This document shows, piece after piece, positions 1 to 8,867 of a stretch of DNA of 64,000 nucleotides. The stretch's first letter is position 1. Each line of letters starts with the position of its first letter. A model generated the notes under the pieces. It ran no database searches, was not told the DNA's origin, and saw only the letters and a list, made by a program, of their open reading frames with translations. Location: positions 2,480,001 through 2,544,000 of the forward strand of contig CP036163.1 of the NCBI GenBank assembly GCA_019056595.1. The letters are read 5' to 3'. The translations under genes were made by a program, and so were the position numbers. The DNA is from Pectobacterium atrosepticum. Its GTDB lineage: Bacteria; Pseudomonadota; Gammaproteobacteria; Enterobacterales; Enterobacteriaceae.

Positions 1-359
1 GAAATACACACCATCGCATCCGCACAGTGGGCATTGACCATGTATTCCACGGAGTCGGCAATCAGTTCACGGGAAGGCAGAGAATAGAGCATACCGCCGT
101 GGCCCATAGCGATACCGTCATCGACCGCAATGGTGTTAAATTCTTTCGCGACGCCGCCGGAGGCTTCGATCTGTTCGGCAACCAATTTACCCAGATCGCG
201 CAAGTGCACATGGCCGGGCACGAATTGGGTGAAGGAGTTGACCACTGCGATAATCGGTTTACCAAAATCGTCGTCGGTCATCCCGGTGGCGCGCCACAAG
301 GCTCGTGCACCAGCCATATTACGGCCGTGTGTGGTTGTGGCTGAACGGTACTTAGGCAT
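1..359 (-). CDS. ilvD: Dihydroxy-acid dehydratase, N-terminal part (runs off window)
   Basis: Encodes the first 119 or so residues of dihydroxy-acid dehydratase, the Fe-S enzyme that dehydrates dihydroxy acids to 2-keto acids in valine and isoleucine synthesis. The minus-strand reading starts at the ATG at 359 ([20 protein letters not shown]) and stays open to the window edge. It includes the family stretch [15 protein letters not shown] and the MGHGGM segment. It lies 73 nt downstream of ilvE in the same direction, as in the ilvGMEDA operon. The C-terminal part is outside the window. Confidence 0.95.
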
Positions 360-432
360 GCTCTATTACTCCAAAAATTACGAATTGGGCGATGACGGAA
401 CGCGTCACCGCCTGACTGTCTGTCTTAACTAA

Positions 433-1359
433 TTACTGATTTACCGGATCCAACCAGCCCCATTTATCTTCGGTTTCACCCGTAAAGAGGCCAAAGAACG
501 CCTGCTGCAAGGCTTGGGTGACCGGACCGCGTTTGCCAATGCCGACCTGAATGCCGTCTACGCTACGCACTGGGGTAATTTCTGCTGCGGTACCGGACAT
601 GAAAACTTCATCCGCCAGATACAGTGACTCGCGGGACAGCACCTGCTCGCGCACTTCATACCCTGCATCCTTCGCCAGCTTGATGATAGCGTCACGCGTA
701 ATGCCCGGCAGCGCCGAAGAGGTAAACGGCGGCGTGAAGATAATCCCGTCCTTCACTTCGAACAAATTCTCGCCCGCCCCTTCAGAAACATAGCCGTGGA
801 CATCCAACGCGATCCCTTCCTGATAGCCGTGGCGGCGTGCTTCGCTACCCACCAGCAGGGAGGACAGATAGTTGCCACCCGCTTTAGCGGCGGTTGGAAT
901 AGTATTCGCTGCGACACGATTCCAGGATGACACCATCGCATCAATGCCTGCTTCCAGCGCCTCCTCACCCAAATATGCGCCCCACGGGAAAGCCGCAATA
1001 ATAACGTCGGTTTGATAACCGTCTGGCGGGTTAACGCCCATACCCACATCACCAATGAACACCAATGGACGAATATAGGCACTAGTCAGGTTATTTTTGC
1101 GCAGCGTTTCACGGCAGGCTTCCATCAGCTCATCCACACTTTGCGCGACCGGCATACGGTAAATTTTTGCCGAATCACGCAGGCGCTGCATATGCTCACG
1201 GTGACGGAAAACCACCGGACCCTTATGTGAATTGTAGCAACGAACGCCTTCAAAGACGGAGGTGCCATAGTGCAGGGCATGTGACATGACGTGTACTTTG
1301 GCTTCAGCCCAAGGAACCATCTCGCCATTGAACCAAATATAATCCGCTTTTTTTGTCAT
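433..1359 (-). CDS. ilvE: Branched-chain amino acid aminotransferase
   Basis: PLP enzyme of fold type IV, 308 residues, that transfers the amino group from glutamate in the last step of valine, leucine and isoleucine synthesis. The expected PLP lysine is K159 in the TAAKAGGNYLSS segment. The late EVFMSGTAAEITPV motif binds the cofactor phosphate and substrate. Length matches the E. coli enzyme. It follows ilvM by 24 nt and precedes ilvD, so it is cotranscribed from the attenuated ilv promoter. Confidence 0.97.
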   Translation of the reverse strand: MTKKADYIWFNGEMVPWAEAKVHVMSHALHYGTSVFEGVRCYNSHKGPVVFRHREHMQRLRDSAKIYRMPVAQSVDELMEACRETLRKNNLTSAYIRPLVFIGDVGMGVNPPDGYQTDVIIAAFPWGAYLGEEALEAGIDAMVSSWNRVAANTIPTAAKAGGNYLSSLLVGSEARRHGYQEGIALDVHGYVSEGAGENLFEVKDGIIFTPPFTSSALPGITRDAIIKLAKDAGYEVREQVLSRESLYLADEVFMSGTAAEITPVRSVDGIQVGIGKRGPVTQALQQAFFGLFTGETEDKWGWLDPVNQ

Positions 1360-1383
1360 TCTTTTTTCCCTTACTCTTCTGCG

Positions 1384-1644
1384 TTAGGCGCTGATCTGCT
1401 GTGATGTCGTCATCGGTTGAACGTCAACGCAGGCGATATCCAACAGCTTGCTCAATTGGGTTGACAATAAATCCACCGAACGATGGCTGGCAACGGTCAG
1501 TTCAATATTAATGTGATCGGTATTGGTCGTTTGCACCATATTCATAGCGCACACTTTGAAGCCGCGATGACGGGTAACACGCAATACACGCTCCAGGACC
1601 TCGGGACGAAAGCGTGCCTGAATCGAAAGTTGATGGTGTGTCAT
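1384..1644 (-). CDS. ilvM: Acetolactate synthase II small (regulatory) subunit
   Basis: ACT-domain regulatory subunit of acetohydroxyacid synthase II, partner of IlvG. The ATG at 1644 (MTHHQLSIQARF) gives 86 residues, about the family length. It is preceded by GGAG nine bases upstream. A longer in-frame start at 1683 adds 13 residues with no family counterpart. The conserved segment ERVLRVTRHRGFKVCAMNM is present. In E. coli ilvM overlaps the ilvG stop. Here it is separated from ilvG by 77 nt that contain repeated copies of the ilvG 3' end. Confidence 0.93.
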   Translation of the reverse strand: MTHHQLSIQARFRPEVLERVLRVTRHRGFKVCAMNMVQTTNTDHINIELTVASHRSVDLLSTQLSKLLDIACVDVQPMTTSQQISA

Positions 1645-1683
1645 TCTGTTATCTCCAGCACTTATTCTGTGTAAATCAGCCAT

Positions 1684-1741
1684 TAGTGGGTTTCGTCGAG
1701 CTTATTTGGTTTTATCGAGCCTTACTTGGTTTTATCAAGCA
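1684..1741 (-). repeat. Three tandem copies of the ilvG 3' end
   Basis: On the minus strand the last 19-20 nt of ilvG (encoding LDKTK and a stop) are followed at once by a second copy, GCTCGATAAAACCAAATAA, and a third, more diverged copy, GCTCGACGAAACCCACTAA. Each copy alone would read LDKTK-stop or LDETH-stop, though the frames differ by the unit length. The array fills most of the ilvG-ilvM spacer and explains why the two genes no longer overlap. Confidence 0.85.
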
Positions 1742-3368
1742 TCGTTTCATTGCCCGCGCCCGGCGGAACCAGCGGCCAGACATTTTCATATTCGTCGATC
1801 GAGACGTGCAGTAAATAGGGTCCTTCGCTGTTAAACAGGGCATCCAGCGCGACATCAATTTGGTCTTTACGGGTGATGCGCTGGCCGGGGATATCAAACG
1901 CACTTGCCAGCGTCAGGAAGTCAGGGTTATCGGAGAGGTCGGTTTCACTGTAGCGCTCATCAAAGAATAACTGCTGCCACTGGCGTACCATGCCTAACCG
2001 TTGGTTATCCAGCAACACGATCTTCAACGGCAGCCGTTTTCGCTTGATGGTGCCCAATTCCTGAACGTTCATCATGAAAGAGCCGTCACCTGAAATACAG
2101 ATAACCATGTCGTCTGGACGTGCTACCTGAGCACCTACCGCAGCCGGTACGCCAAAGCCCATCGTACCGAGACCACTGGAGGTGATGAAATTCTCAGGGC
2201 GGCTGAACGTCATATGCTGTGCAGCCCACATTTGGTGCTGGCCCACATCGGTCGTGACTACGGTATCCGCATCCATTCTTTCGGAGATCGTTTTCAACAG
2301 AGCAGGCGCATAAATCGCCTGGCCAGGGTGGTCATAACGCCACGGATATTCCGCCTTCATCATGGTGGACTGCTGACGCCACGCGCTGACGTTCAGTGGC
2401 TGTTGCAGCGCAGGTAATACCGCCTTCAGATCGCCTTGCAGTGCGACATTAGCATGGCGCAATTTACTCAGCTCTGCTGGGTCGATGTCCATGTGAATAA
2501 CACTGGCATGAGGCGCGAAGGCATTCAGTTTGCCGGTCACGCGGTCATCAAAACGGGCCCCGACTGCGATTAACAGATCGCACTCCTGCACAATCAGGTT
2601 CGCCGCCTTCGTGCCGTGCATACCAATCATTCCGAGGTAATAGGGATGATTGGCATCCACGGCACCCAGCCCTTTCAGCGTAGAAACCGAAGGGATATCC
2701 GTCACATTCAGAAATTCACGCAGCGCCGGAACTGCATTCGCCATACCGACACCACCGCCAACGTACAGCACCGGTTTTTGTGCTTTCGCCAACAGAGCGT
2801 ACGCCAGCGTAATATCTTGCTCAGGGAAATCGACATCGTTAGCAACGGGTGCAAAGTTCGGGATGAAATCGCCGACAGCCAGCTGAATATCTTTTGGGAT
2901 ATCAACCAGAACAGGGCCAGGGCGACCGCTGTTGGCAATCGCGAACGCTTCTGCCATCACTTCCGGCAATGATTCGAGAGACTCAACCAGAAAACTATGT
3001 TTCGTGCAGGCCAGTGACAATCCTAATACGTCGATCTCCTGAAAAGCGTCGGTGCCAATCAGCGCTGACCCCACCTGTCCGGTGATCGCCACCACAGGCA
3101 CCGAATCCAGCAGTGCATCGGCCAAACCGGTGATCAGGTTGGTCGCACCGGGGCCAGATGTCGCGATACAAACGCCCACCTTACCCGTCGCGCGAGCATA
3201 ACCAATCGCTGCCATTGCTGCGCCTTGCTCATGGCGACACAGCAGGTGTTTTACGCCACCGTCATAAAGTGCATCATAGACTGGCATTATCGCGCCGCCC
3301 GGATAACCAAAAACGGTTTCCACTCCCTGTGCTCGCAACGCTTGCACCACCCACTGTGCTCCATTCAT
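1722..3368 (-). CDS. ilvG: Acetolactate synthase II large (catalytic) subunit
   Basis: ThDP-dependent acetohydroxyacid synthase II catalytic subunit, 548 residues, making acetolactate or acetohydroxybutyrate. The catalytic glutamate is E47 in the CRHEQGAAM segment. The ThDP/Mg motif begins at GDGSFMMN, near residue 430, and continues to [11 protein letters not shown]. The frame is open throughout, so it lacks the frameshift known in E. coli K-12 ilvG and should give a valine-tolerant isozyme. First structural gene after the leader peptide and attenuator. The C-terminus (ETMLDKTK) is the source of the downstream tandem repeat. Confidence 0.97.
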   Translation of the reverse strand: MNGAQWVVQALRAQGVETVFGYPGGAIMPVYDALYDGGVKHLLCRHEQGAAMAAIGYARATGKVGVCIATSGPGATNLITGLADALLDSVPVVAITGQVGSALIGTDAFQEIDVLGLSLACTKHSFLVESLESLPEVMAEAFAIANSGRPGPVLVDIPKDIQLAVGDFIPNFAPVANDVDFPEQDITLAYALLAKAQKPVLYVGGGVGMANAVPALREFLNVTDIPSVSTLKGLGAVDANHPYYLGMIGMHGTKAANLIVQECDLLIAVGARFDDRVTGKLNAFAPHASVIHMDIDPAELSKLRHANVALQGDLKAVLPALQQPLNVSAWRQQSTMMKAEYPWRYDHPGQAIYAPALLKTISERMDADTVVTTDVGQHQMWAAQHMTFSRPENFITSSGLGTMGFGVPAAVGAQVARPDDMVICISGDGSFMMNVQELGTIKRKRLPLKIVLLDNQRLGMVRQWQQLFFDERYSETDLSDNPDFLTLASAFDIPGQRITRKDQIDVALDALFNSEGPYLLHVSIDEYENVWPLVPPGAGNETMLDKTK

Positions 3369-3454
3369 AGTTATTTCCCCGACATCTTATGGGAATAACA
3401 GAATTTTATGCTGATGTTCATTTTCTGTTCCTTTCCGTTATAGATTACGCCCAA

Positions 3455-3486
3455 CAAAAAACCCCCGACCTTTCGGTGCGGGGGTT
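3455..3486 (-). terminator. ilv attenuator (Rho-independent terminator)
   Basis: Read on the minus strand, a GC-rich stem (CCCCCGCACC pairing with GGTCGGGGG, one bulged base, GAAA-type loop) is followed by a T run at 3455-3460. It lies between the leader peptide stop and ilvG, the position of the transcription attenuator of ilvGMEDA operons. Confidence 0.9.
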
Positions 3487-3508
3487 TTCTTGAATCAGGC
3501 CTTGATTT

Positions 3509-3607
3509 CTAAGCCATTCTTCGTCCAAGTGCAGCCCCGCACGGTGGGATAATAATCACCACCACGCTAATCACGACTAGGCTAATCACTAGGGATAGGG
3601 CTTTCAT
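3509..3607 (-). CDS. ilvL: ilvGMEDA operon leader peptide
   Basis: Short minus-strand ORF of 32 residues, starting MKALSLVISLVVISVVVIII and ending PPCGAALGRRMA. It is very rich in valine, isoleucine and leucine codons and closely matches the E. coli IlvL pattern. Its job is regulatory: ribosome stalling on the branched-chain codons when charged tRNAs are scarce favours the antiterminator and lets transcription pass the attenuator at 3455-3486. Confidence 0.95.
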   Translation of the reverse strand: MKALSLVISLVVISVVVIIIPPCGAALGRRMA

Positions 3608-3649
3608 AATAGGTTGTTCATTAATCTTCTGTCGAACGAATACCTACAG

Positions 3650-3678
3650 AGTTATCACAGTCAGTCATGGCATGACAA
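3650..3678 (-). promoter_or_regulatory. Predicted ilvL/ilvG promoter
   Basis: On the minus strand TTGTCA (3673-3678) and ATAACT (3650-3655) are separated by 17 nt. They sit 43 nt upstream of the ilvL start codon, the expected place for the operon promoter. The -10 match is partial, so this is a prediction. Confidence 0.5.
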
Positions 3679-4002
3679 CAATTTTTTTTCATTGCCACCT
3701 CTAAGGATTACCTATGATACGGGGAAAAATACAACGTAATCATAAGGTAGAAGTACGCTAAATTATTTTCTCTCGTTGACGTAAAAATGAGCGCTTCGCG
3801 GGAAACAACGAGCATTACCGATCGTCGGGCTATCTTAAAAGGGCCGCGTCCCCTGAATAATTGCGACCCATTACGCACAACTTTTATCCATTATTGAAAC
3901 AGAGAATTATGTTCTGACGTCGCCGCGCAGACTGGAGACAACGTCCTCTACTTATTCTCCCTTGCCAGACATGATGCAAATCATCAGCAAAGGGGAAATA
4001 GC
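3679..4002. other. Divergent ilvL-comM intergenic region
   Basis: No gene is seen. The part nearest ilvL is AT-rich (a T8 tract at about 3682-3689) and may be upstream activating DNA for the ilv promoter. The rest precedes comM, and I see no clear promoter there by eye. Confidence 0.5.
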
Positions 4003-5529
4003 ATGTCATTGGCAGTTACCTACACTCGGGCAATGATTGGTGTACAAGCTCCGGATGTTTACATCGAAGTTCACATCAGCAGCGGGTTACCTGCATTAAC
4101 GCTGGTGGGGTTACCAGAAACCACCGTCAAAGAAGCGCGCGATCGCGTGCGCAGCGCACTCATCAATTGCGGGTTTACGTTTCCAGCAAAGCGCATCACA
4201 GTCAACCTCGCACCGGCAGACTTGCCCAAAGAAGGGGGACGCTACGACTTGCCCATTGCTCTGGCGATTCTGGCAGCATCAGAACAAATCGATGGTGAAA
4301 AGCTAAACCGCTATGAGTTTCTCGGCGAACTCGGCCTCTCAGGCACGTTACGTGGCGTAAATGGCGCGATTCCAGCCGCATTAGAAGCCATAAAAGCAGG
4401 CCGTCAGCTTATCCTGCCAGATGACAACAAACGGGAGATGACGCTGATACCGCAGGGAGAAGCGCTAATGGCTGGGCATCTGTTGCAGGTGTGTGCTTTT
4501 CTCAGCGGAGAAGAGGAACTACTCAGTTGCTCCGATATGACGCCCGTTCCGCAGCCTGCGGAAGATACGCTCGACCTGAAGGATATTATCGGTCAGGAGC
4601 AAGCTAAACGCGCGCTAGAAATCGCGGCAGCAGGCGGCCACAATCTGCTGTTGCTAGGGCCACCTGGAACAGGGAAAACAATGCTGGCAAGTCGGCTAGG
4701 CAATCTGATGCCGCCATTGAGCGATGAAGAAGCGTTAGAAAGCGCCGCGATCAATAGCCTAATCAACATTGATGCCACAATGACGCGCTGGAGAGCAAGA
4801 CCCTTCAGAGCGCCTCACCATAGCTCTTCCATGGCTGCACTCGTGGGTGGAGGGTCGCTGCCCAAACCCGGCGAAATTTCGCTCGCACACAACGGTGTAC
4901 TGTTTCTAGATGAATTACCAGAGTTTGAGCGACGCGTTCTGGACTCACTACGAGAGCCTCTGGAATCTGGTGAAATTATCATTTCCCGCACTCGCGCCAA
5001 AGTGTGCTATCCGGCACGCGTACAACTCGTCGCCGCGATGAACCCCAGTCCGTCGGGCCATTATCAGGGCATTCATAACCGGTTACCTGCACAACAAATA
5101 TTGCGCTATCTCAGCAAACTTTCTGGCCCCTTTTTGGATCGCTTTGACCTTTCTATCGAAGTCCCTTTGCTACCACCAGGGGTTTTATCTCAACAACATT
5201 ATCAAGGCGAAAGCAGCGCGACGATTCGTGAGCGCGTGCTGATCGCAAGGCAGATACAGTTGAAGCGGGCAAATAAAATCAATGCGCTGCTAACTTCACG
5301 CGAAATAGAAAGACACTGCAAATTGGAGATGGCCGATGCGGCCTATCTGGAAGACGTGATGAATAAACTTGGCTTATCCGTACGCGCCTGGCATAGGATA
5401 TTGAAAGTCGCTCGCACGATCGCTGACCTCGGCGATCGGGACAACATTGAGAAAAAGCATCTTGCCGAAGCACTGAGCTACCGTTGTATGGATCGATTGC
5501 TTATCCAGCTCCACAAAAGCCTTGAATAG
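4003..5529 (+). CDS. comM: Mg-chelatase-like AAA+ ATPase ComM (YifB)
   Basis: 508-residue AAA+ protein of the ComM/YifB family, which promotes branch migration during integration of transforming DNA in naturally competent relatives. An N-terminal ChlI-like domain is followed by Walker A GPPGTGKT near residues 217-224, a Walker B-type LFLDEL near 300, and a C-terminal Mg-chelatase-type domain. The ATG at 4003 follows AAAGGGG. Its position beside the ilv operon and maoP is the same as in E. coli. Role in this organism is inferred. Confidence 0.94.
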   Translation: MSLAVTYTRAMIGVQAPDVYIEVHISSGLPALTLVGLPETTVKEARDRVRSALINCGFTFPAKRITVNLAPADLPKEGGRYDLPIALAILAASEQIDGEKLNRYEFLGELGLSGTLRGVNGAIPAALEAIKAGRQLILPDDNKREMTLIPQGEALMAGHLLQVCAFLSGEEELLSCSDMTPVPQPAEDTLDLKDIIGQEQAKRALEIAAAGGHNLLLLGPPGTGKTMLASRLGNLMPPLSDEEALESAAINSLINIDATMTRWRARPFRAPHHSSSMAALVGGGSLPKPGEISLAHNGVLFLDELPEFERRVLDSLREPLESGEIIISRTRAKVCYPARVQLVAAMNPSPSGHYQGIHNRLPAQQILRYLSKLSGPFLDRFDLSIEVPLLPPGVLSQQHYQGESSATIRERVLIARQIQLKRANKINALLTSREIERHCKLEMADAAYLEDVMNKLGLSVRAWHRILKVARTIADLGDRDNIEKKHLAEALSYRCMDRLLIQLHKSLE

Positions 5530-5561
5530 CGGGAGCACGATACGTTTTCGCTACAAAAGAA

Positions 5562-5585
5562 AATGGGGCTAACGCCCCATTCTTA
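5562..5585. terminator. Terminator between convergent comM and maoP
   Basis: Inverted repeat AATGGGGC-TAAC-GCCCCATT followed by a short T-rich stretch, placed between the two converging 3' ends. It may serve both directions. Confidence 0.7.
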
Positions 5586-5586
5586 A

Positions 5587-5925
5587 TTAATCATCGCTTT
5601 CAGTGTATTCTTCTACTGCATCCATCTGCGGCTTACCACCAGACAACGTATGGAAGCGTTTAGGACGACGGACACGTTCCAGATATTTGGACCAGATTTT
5701 TTCTAGTTCCGTTTCCGCTTTACGTTCGCCGCGACACATTGCAACAAACGATGTTTCTTCCCCAGTTACTGGTTCACGTTTACCCAAATCCAACTCGTTA
5801 AACGCGTAACCGTGGCGTTCCAACAGTTGTGCTTCTTTAATAGTAAAGTCGCCATGTCGGGAAAAACCACGCGGGTAGAACTTGTTATCAAAAAAACGAT
5901 TAGTGGTAGAGAAGCTTTCTGCCAT
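5587..5925 (-). CDS. maoP: Macrodomain Ori organization protein MaoP (YifE)
   Basis: 112-residue protein matching E. coli MaoP/YifE, with the hallmark stretches [20 protein letters not shown] and [12 protein letters not shown]. The start at 5925 (MAESFSTT) gives the family length, and 28 further in-frame upstream residues are not conserved. MaoP works with a cis site, maoS, to organise the Ori macrodomain in E. coli. The gene is divergent from hdfR, as in E. coli. I could not identify maoS with confidence. Confidence 0.93.
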   Translation of the reverse strand: MAESFSTTNRFFDNKFYPRGFSRHGDFTIKEAQLLERHGYAFNELDLGKREPVTGEETSFVAMCRGERKAETELEKIWSKYLERVRRPKRFHTLSGGKPQMDAVEEYTESDD

Positions 5926-6045
5926 CTTACACGCTCCTAATTCTTCTATGGTCGTGTTGTTTATGGCGCGGAGTATTAGATAGGCTTGACATTGTGTAAA
6001 ACAAAACATTTAAATCATTACGACAAAAATTTTTTGGAGATGAAC

Positions 6046-6873
6046 GTGGATACCGAATTACTAAAAACCTTTCTGGAAGTCAGCAGGACAAGACACTTTG
6101 GCCGTGCCGCCGAATCCCTGTATCTGACGCAGTCAGCGGTGAGTTTTCGGATTCGCCAGTTAGAGACGCAGCTTGGTGCCAACCTGTTCACACGCCATCG
6201 GAACAATATACGCCTGACCCCCGCAGGCGAACGGCTTCTGCCCTATGCAGAAAGCCTTATCGGTACCTGGCAGATTGCTAAAAAAGAGGTCGCTCGCTCA
6301 CAGCAACACAGCCTCCTTTCAGTGGGGGCAACCGCTTCATTATGGGAAGCGTACCTGACGCCTTGGCTACAATCGCTCTACCAGCAGCGCCCGTTGCTCC
6401 AGTTAGAAGCACGCATTGCCTTACGTCACTCTTTGGTAAAACAGCTCCATGAGCGCCAATTGGACCTGTTGATTACGACCGAACAACCCAAAATGGAAGA
6501 ATTGGCGAGCCAGTTACTGGGTAATTTTTCCCTTTCGCTGTTTGCAGCGGAAGCACATCCACCTGGACAGGAACTACCCTATATAAAATTGGAATGGGGC
6601 GCAGATTTTCATCAGCAAGAAACACGCCTGTTGGCCAGCGATCAGCTTCCTATTTTGACAACAACATCGGCCCATTTGACACGCCAACTGCTTGAAACAA
6701 CTGGCGGTTGCGCATTTTTACCCAGTCATTGGTTACAAACGTACTCCAATCTGCGGATAGTCGGCGACAGCCAGCCCGTCGTACGCCCGTTTTACGCCGT
6801 TTGGTTACAAAACAGCGATCAGCAGACGATGATTCGTCAATTGCTGAAAACGCCTATTGTGATTAATCCATGA
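6046..6873 (+). CDS. hdfR: LysR-type regulator HdfR
   Basis: 275-residue LysR-family regulator with an N-terminal winged HTH ([20 protein letters not shown]). E. coli HdfR represses flhDC and affects motility. The start is chosen at GTG 6046: GGAG at 6036-6039 lies six bases upstream and the product begins [12 protein letters not shown], as in E. coli. The ATG at 6040 directly abuts that Shine-Dalgarno and is less likely. A CDS from 5986 would be an over-extension. Confidence 0.93.
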   Translation: MDTELLKTFLEVSRTRHFGRAAESLYLTQSAVSFRIRQLETQLGANLFTRHRNNIRLTPAGERLLPYAESLIGTWQIAKKEVARSQQHSLLSVGATASLWEAYLTPWLQSLYQQRPLLQLEARIALRHSLVKQLHERQLDLLITTEQPKMEELASQLLGNFSLSLFAAEAHPPGQELPYIKLEWGADFHQQETRLLASDQLPILTTTSAHLTRQLLETTGGCAFLPSHWLQTYSNLRIVGDSQPVVRPFYAVWLQNSDQQTMIRQLLKTPIVINP

Positions 6874-6894
6874 CCGATTATGCTCACACCCGAC

Positions 6895-7857
6895 TTAAGC
6901 ACGTCTGGCTAACCAGAATGTGCTTAACGCTTTCTGTAACCCAATGAAAGCAAACAGCAGGAAACCGATGACGATTTTTGTCCACCATGAGCTCAAGGTG
7001 CCGTCAAATGTGATATACGTTTGAATCAGGCCCTGAATCAGTACGCCAAACAGGGTTCCCAATACCGTTCCGACACCACCGGTCAGTAGCGTACCGCCGA
7101 TCACGACAGCAGCGATGGCGTCCAACTCCACACCGCTTGCTGCCAGAGCATAACCCGCTGAGGTATAGAGCGAAAAAACAATGCCTGACAGCACCGCTAA
7201 CATACTGGAAAGCATGTATATATGAATCGTCGTTCGCCTAACAGGCACTCCCATCAGCTCCGCAGAATAGCTGTTACCGCCTATAGCATAAACACGGTTA
7301 CCGAAGCGGGTACGATGCGCCATTACAATCCCCAGTAGCACCACAACCAACATAACTAACGCCAGAAAGGTAAATCGTCCCCCATCAGGCATGCGCCATG
7401 CTAAACCCGCCAATTGGCTATAGACCGGATGATCGATGGGAATCGACTCCTGTGAAACGATAAAGCTCATCCCTCGGACAAAGAACATACCGGCAAGCGT
7501 GATAATAAATGCAGGCAATTTCAGCGTATCGATAATCCATCCCATCAACCCGCCAAACATGGCTCCCATTACCAGTGCAATTGCGAACGCAAAGAAAGGA
7601 TCAATTCCATACGTACCGATCAATTTGGCCAATAGCACACCAGTAAATGCAATAACTGACCCAACGGAGAGATCGATCCCGCCAGACAGAATGACAAACG
7701 TCATCCCAACCGCCACGATCCCCAGAAAGGCGTTATCCGTCAGTAAATCAAAGAAAACTCGCGTCGAAGCAAAACCGGGAAATTGGCTGAGGCAAAACAG
7801 ATAACCAGCAATAAATACCAGAATCGTCATCAACAGGGGGAAGTGGCGTTTCAACAT
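6895..7857 (-). CDS. yjfF: Galactofuranose ABC transporter permease YjfF
   Basis: 320-residue inner-membrane permease of the ribose/galactofuranose (BPD_transp_2) family, hydrophobic throughout. It contains GGIDLSVGSVIAFTG and GGTLLTGGVGTVLGTLFG, and matches E. coli YjfF except for a shorter C-terminus. It abuts ytfT, sharing one base, and is last in the ytfQRT-yjfF operon. It converges on hdfR with a 21-nt gap. Confidence 0.95.
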   Translation of the reverse strand: MLKRHFPLLMTILVFIAGYLFCLSQFPGFASTRVFFDLLTDNAFLGIVAVGMTFVILSGGIDLSVGSVIAFTGVLLAKLIGTYGIDPFFAFAIALVMGAMFGGLMGWIIDTLKLPAFIITLAGMFFVRGMSFIVSQESIPIDHPVYSQLAGLAWRMPDGGRFTFLALVMLVVVLLGIVMAHRTRFGNRVYAIGGNSYSAELMGVPVRRTTIHIYMLSSMLAVLSGIVFSLYTSAGYALAASGVELDAIAAVVIGGTLLTGGVGTVLGTLFGVLIQGLIQTYITFDGTLSSWWTKIVIGFLLFAFIGLQKALSTFWLARRA

Positions 7858-8867
7858 TATGTTTTCCTCCTGAACAGGTGATGCAGCGAAATGCGTGGAG
7901 ATTGCATAATCAAAACCAGCAGAACGACGAGTGCCTTCAGGACAAGGTTAAATTCCGGCCGATAACCAGATAGCAGGATTCCGGTATTCATACTTTGAAT
8001 AATCAATGCGCCGACGACAGAGAGCAGCAAATTAAAGCGCCCCCCGAGTAGCGAACCGCCACCGATCACCACAGCCAGAATCGCATCTAATTCCAACCAG
8101 AGTCCCGCGTTGTTCGCATCCGCACCTCGGATATCCGCCGTTACGATCACGCCCGCCACGGCGGCACACACGCCGCATATGACATAAGTCGCGACTAATA
8201 CCAGCTTCGTGCTCACGCCAGCATTGCGAGCTGAACGCAGATTAATGCCGACTGATTCGATAAATAGCCCAAGCGCCGTTTTACGAGTCAGCGCCCATAA
8301 CACCAGCAGCATCACGCAGGCAATAATCACTGGCATCGGCAGATAGAACAGGGTTCCACTACCCAGCTTAGCCAACCCAGCGTTATCAAACGTGATAATT
8401 TGGCCTTCGGTAATCAGTTGAGCGATTCCCCGTCCGGCAACCATCAGCATTAACGTCGCAACAATCGGCTGAATCTGCAACACCGCAACCAGAAAGCCAT
8501 TCCATAGCCCACACAGTGCACCAACCAATAATGAGGCAAGCAATACGGAAGGAAGTGGATAGCCAGCAGCAGTAAGCGTTGCAGCCGTCGCGCCGGCAAT
8601 CGCCATCACCGCACCAACCGATAAATCGATGCCACCCGTTGCAATCACCAGCGTCATACCTAATGCCAACAGCGCAACAGGCGCACCGCGGTTAAGGATG
8701 TCGATAAGGCTCCCAAATAAGCGCCCATCCTGAATATGGAGGGAGAAAAAATTGGGTGCGACCATACTATCAATCAGCAAGATAGCAACGAGAGCCAGAA
8801 GTTGTGGCGCCCCTTTGGTGAACGTTAGACGTACTTTTCTGGCAGGTTTGATTTTATTGTCTGTCAT
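7857..8867 (-). CDS. ytfT: Galactofuranose ABC transporter permease YtfT
   Basis: 336-residue permease paralogous to YjfF, with the GGIDLSVGAVMAIAG and AVVIGGGSLLGGRFN signatures of sugar CUT2 permeases. Two different permeases per operon is normal for this transporter. It overlaps the end of ytfR by 14 nt, which suggests translational coupling. Confidence 0.95.
   Translation of the reverse strand: MTDNKIKPARKVRLTFTKGAPQLLALVAILLIDSMVAPNFFSLHIQDGRLFGSLIDILNRGAPVALLALGMTLVIATGGIDLSVGAVMAIAGATAATLTAAGYPLPSVLLASLLVGALCGLWNGFLVAVLQIQPIVATLMLMVAGRGIAQLITEGQIITFDNAGLAKLGSGTLFYLPMPVIIACVMLLVLWALTRKTALGLFIESVGINLRSARNAGVSTKLVLVATYVICGVCAAVAGVIVTADIRGADANNAGLWLELDAILAVVIGGGSLLGGRFNLLLSVVGALIIQSMNTGILLSGYRPEFNLVLKALVVLLVLIMQSPRISLHHLFRRKT

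Noticed and set aside
1722-3368. Possible frameshift in ilvG as in E. coli K-12
   Set aside because: The frame is open for 548 residues with all motifs, so the gene is intact.
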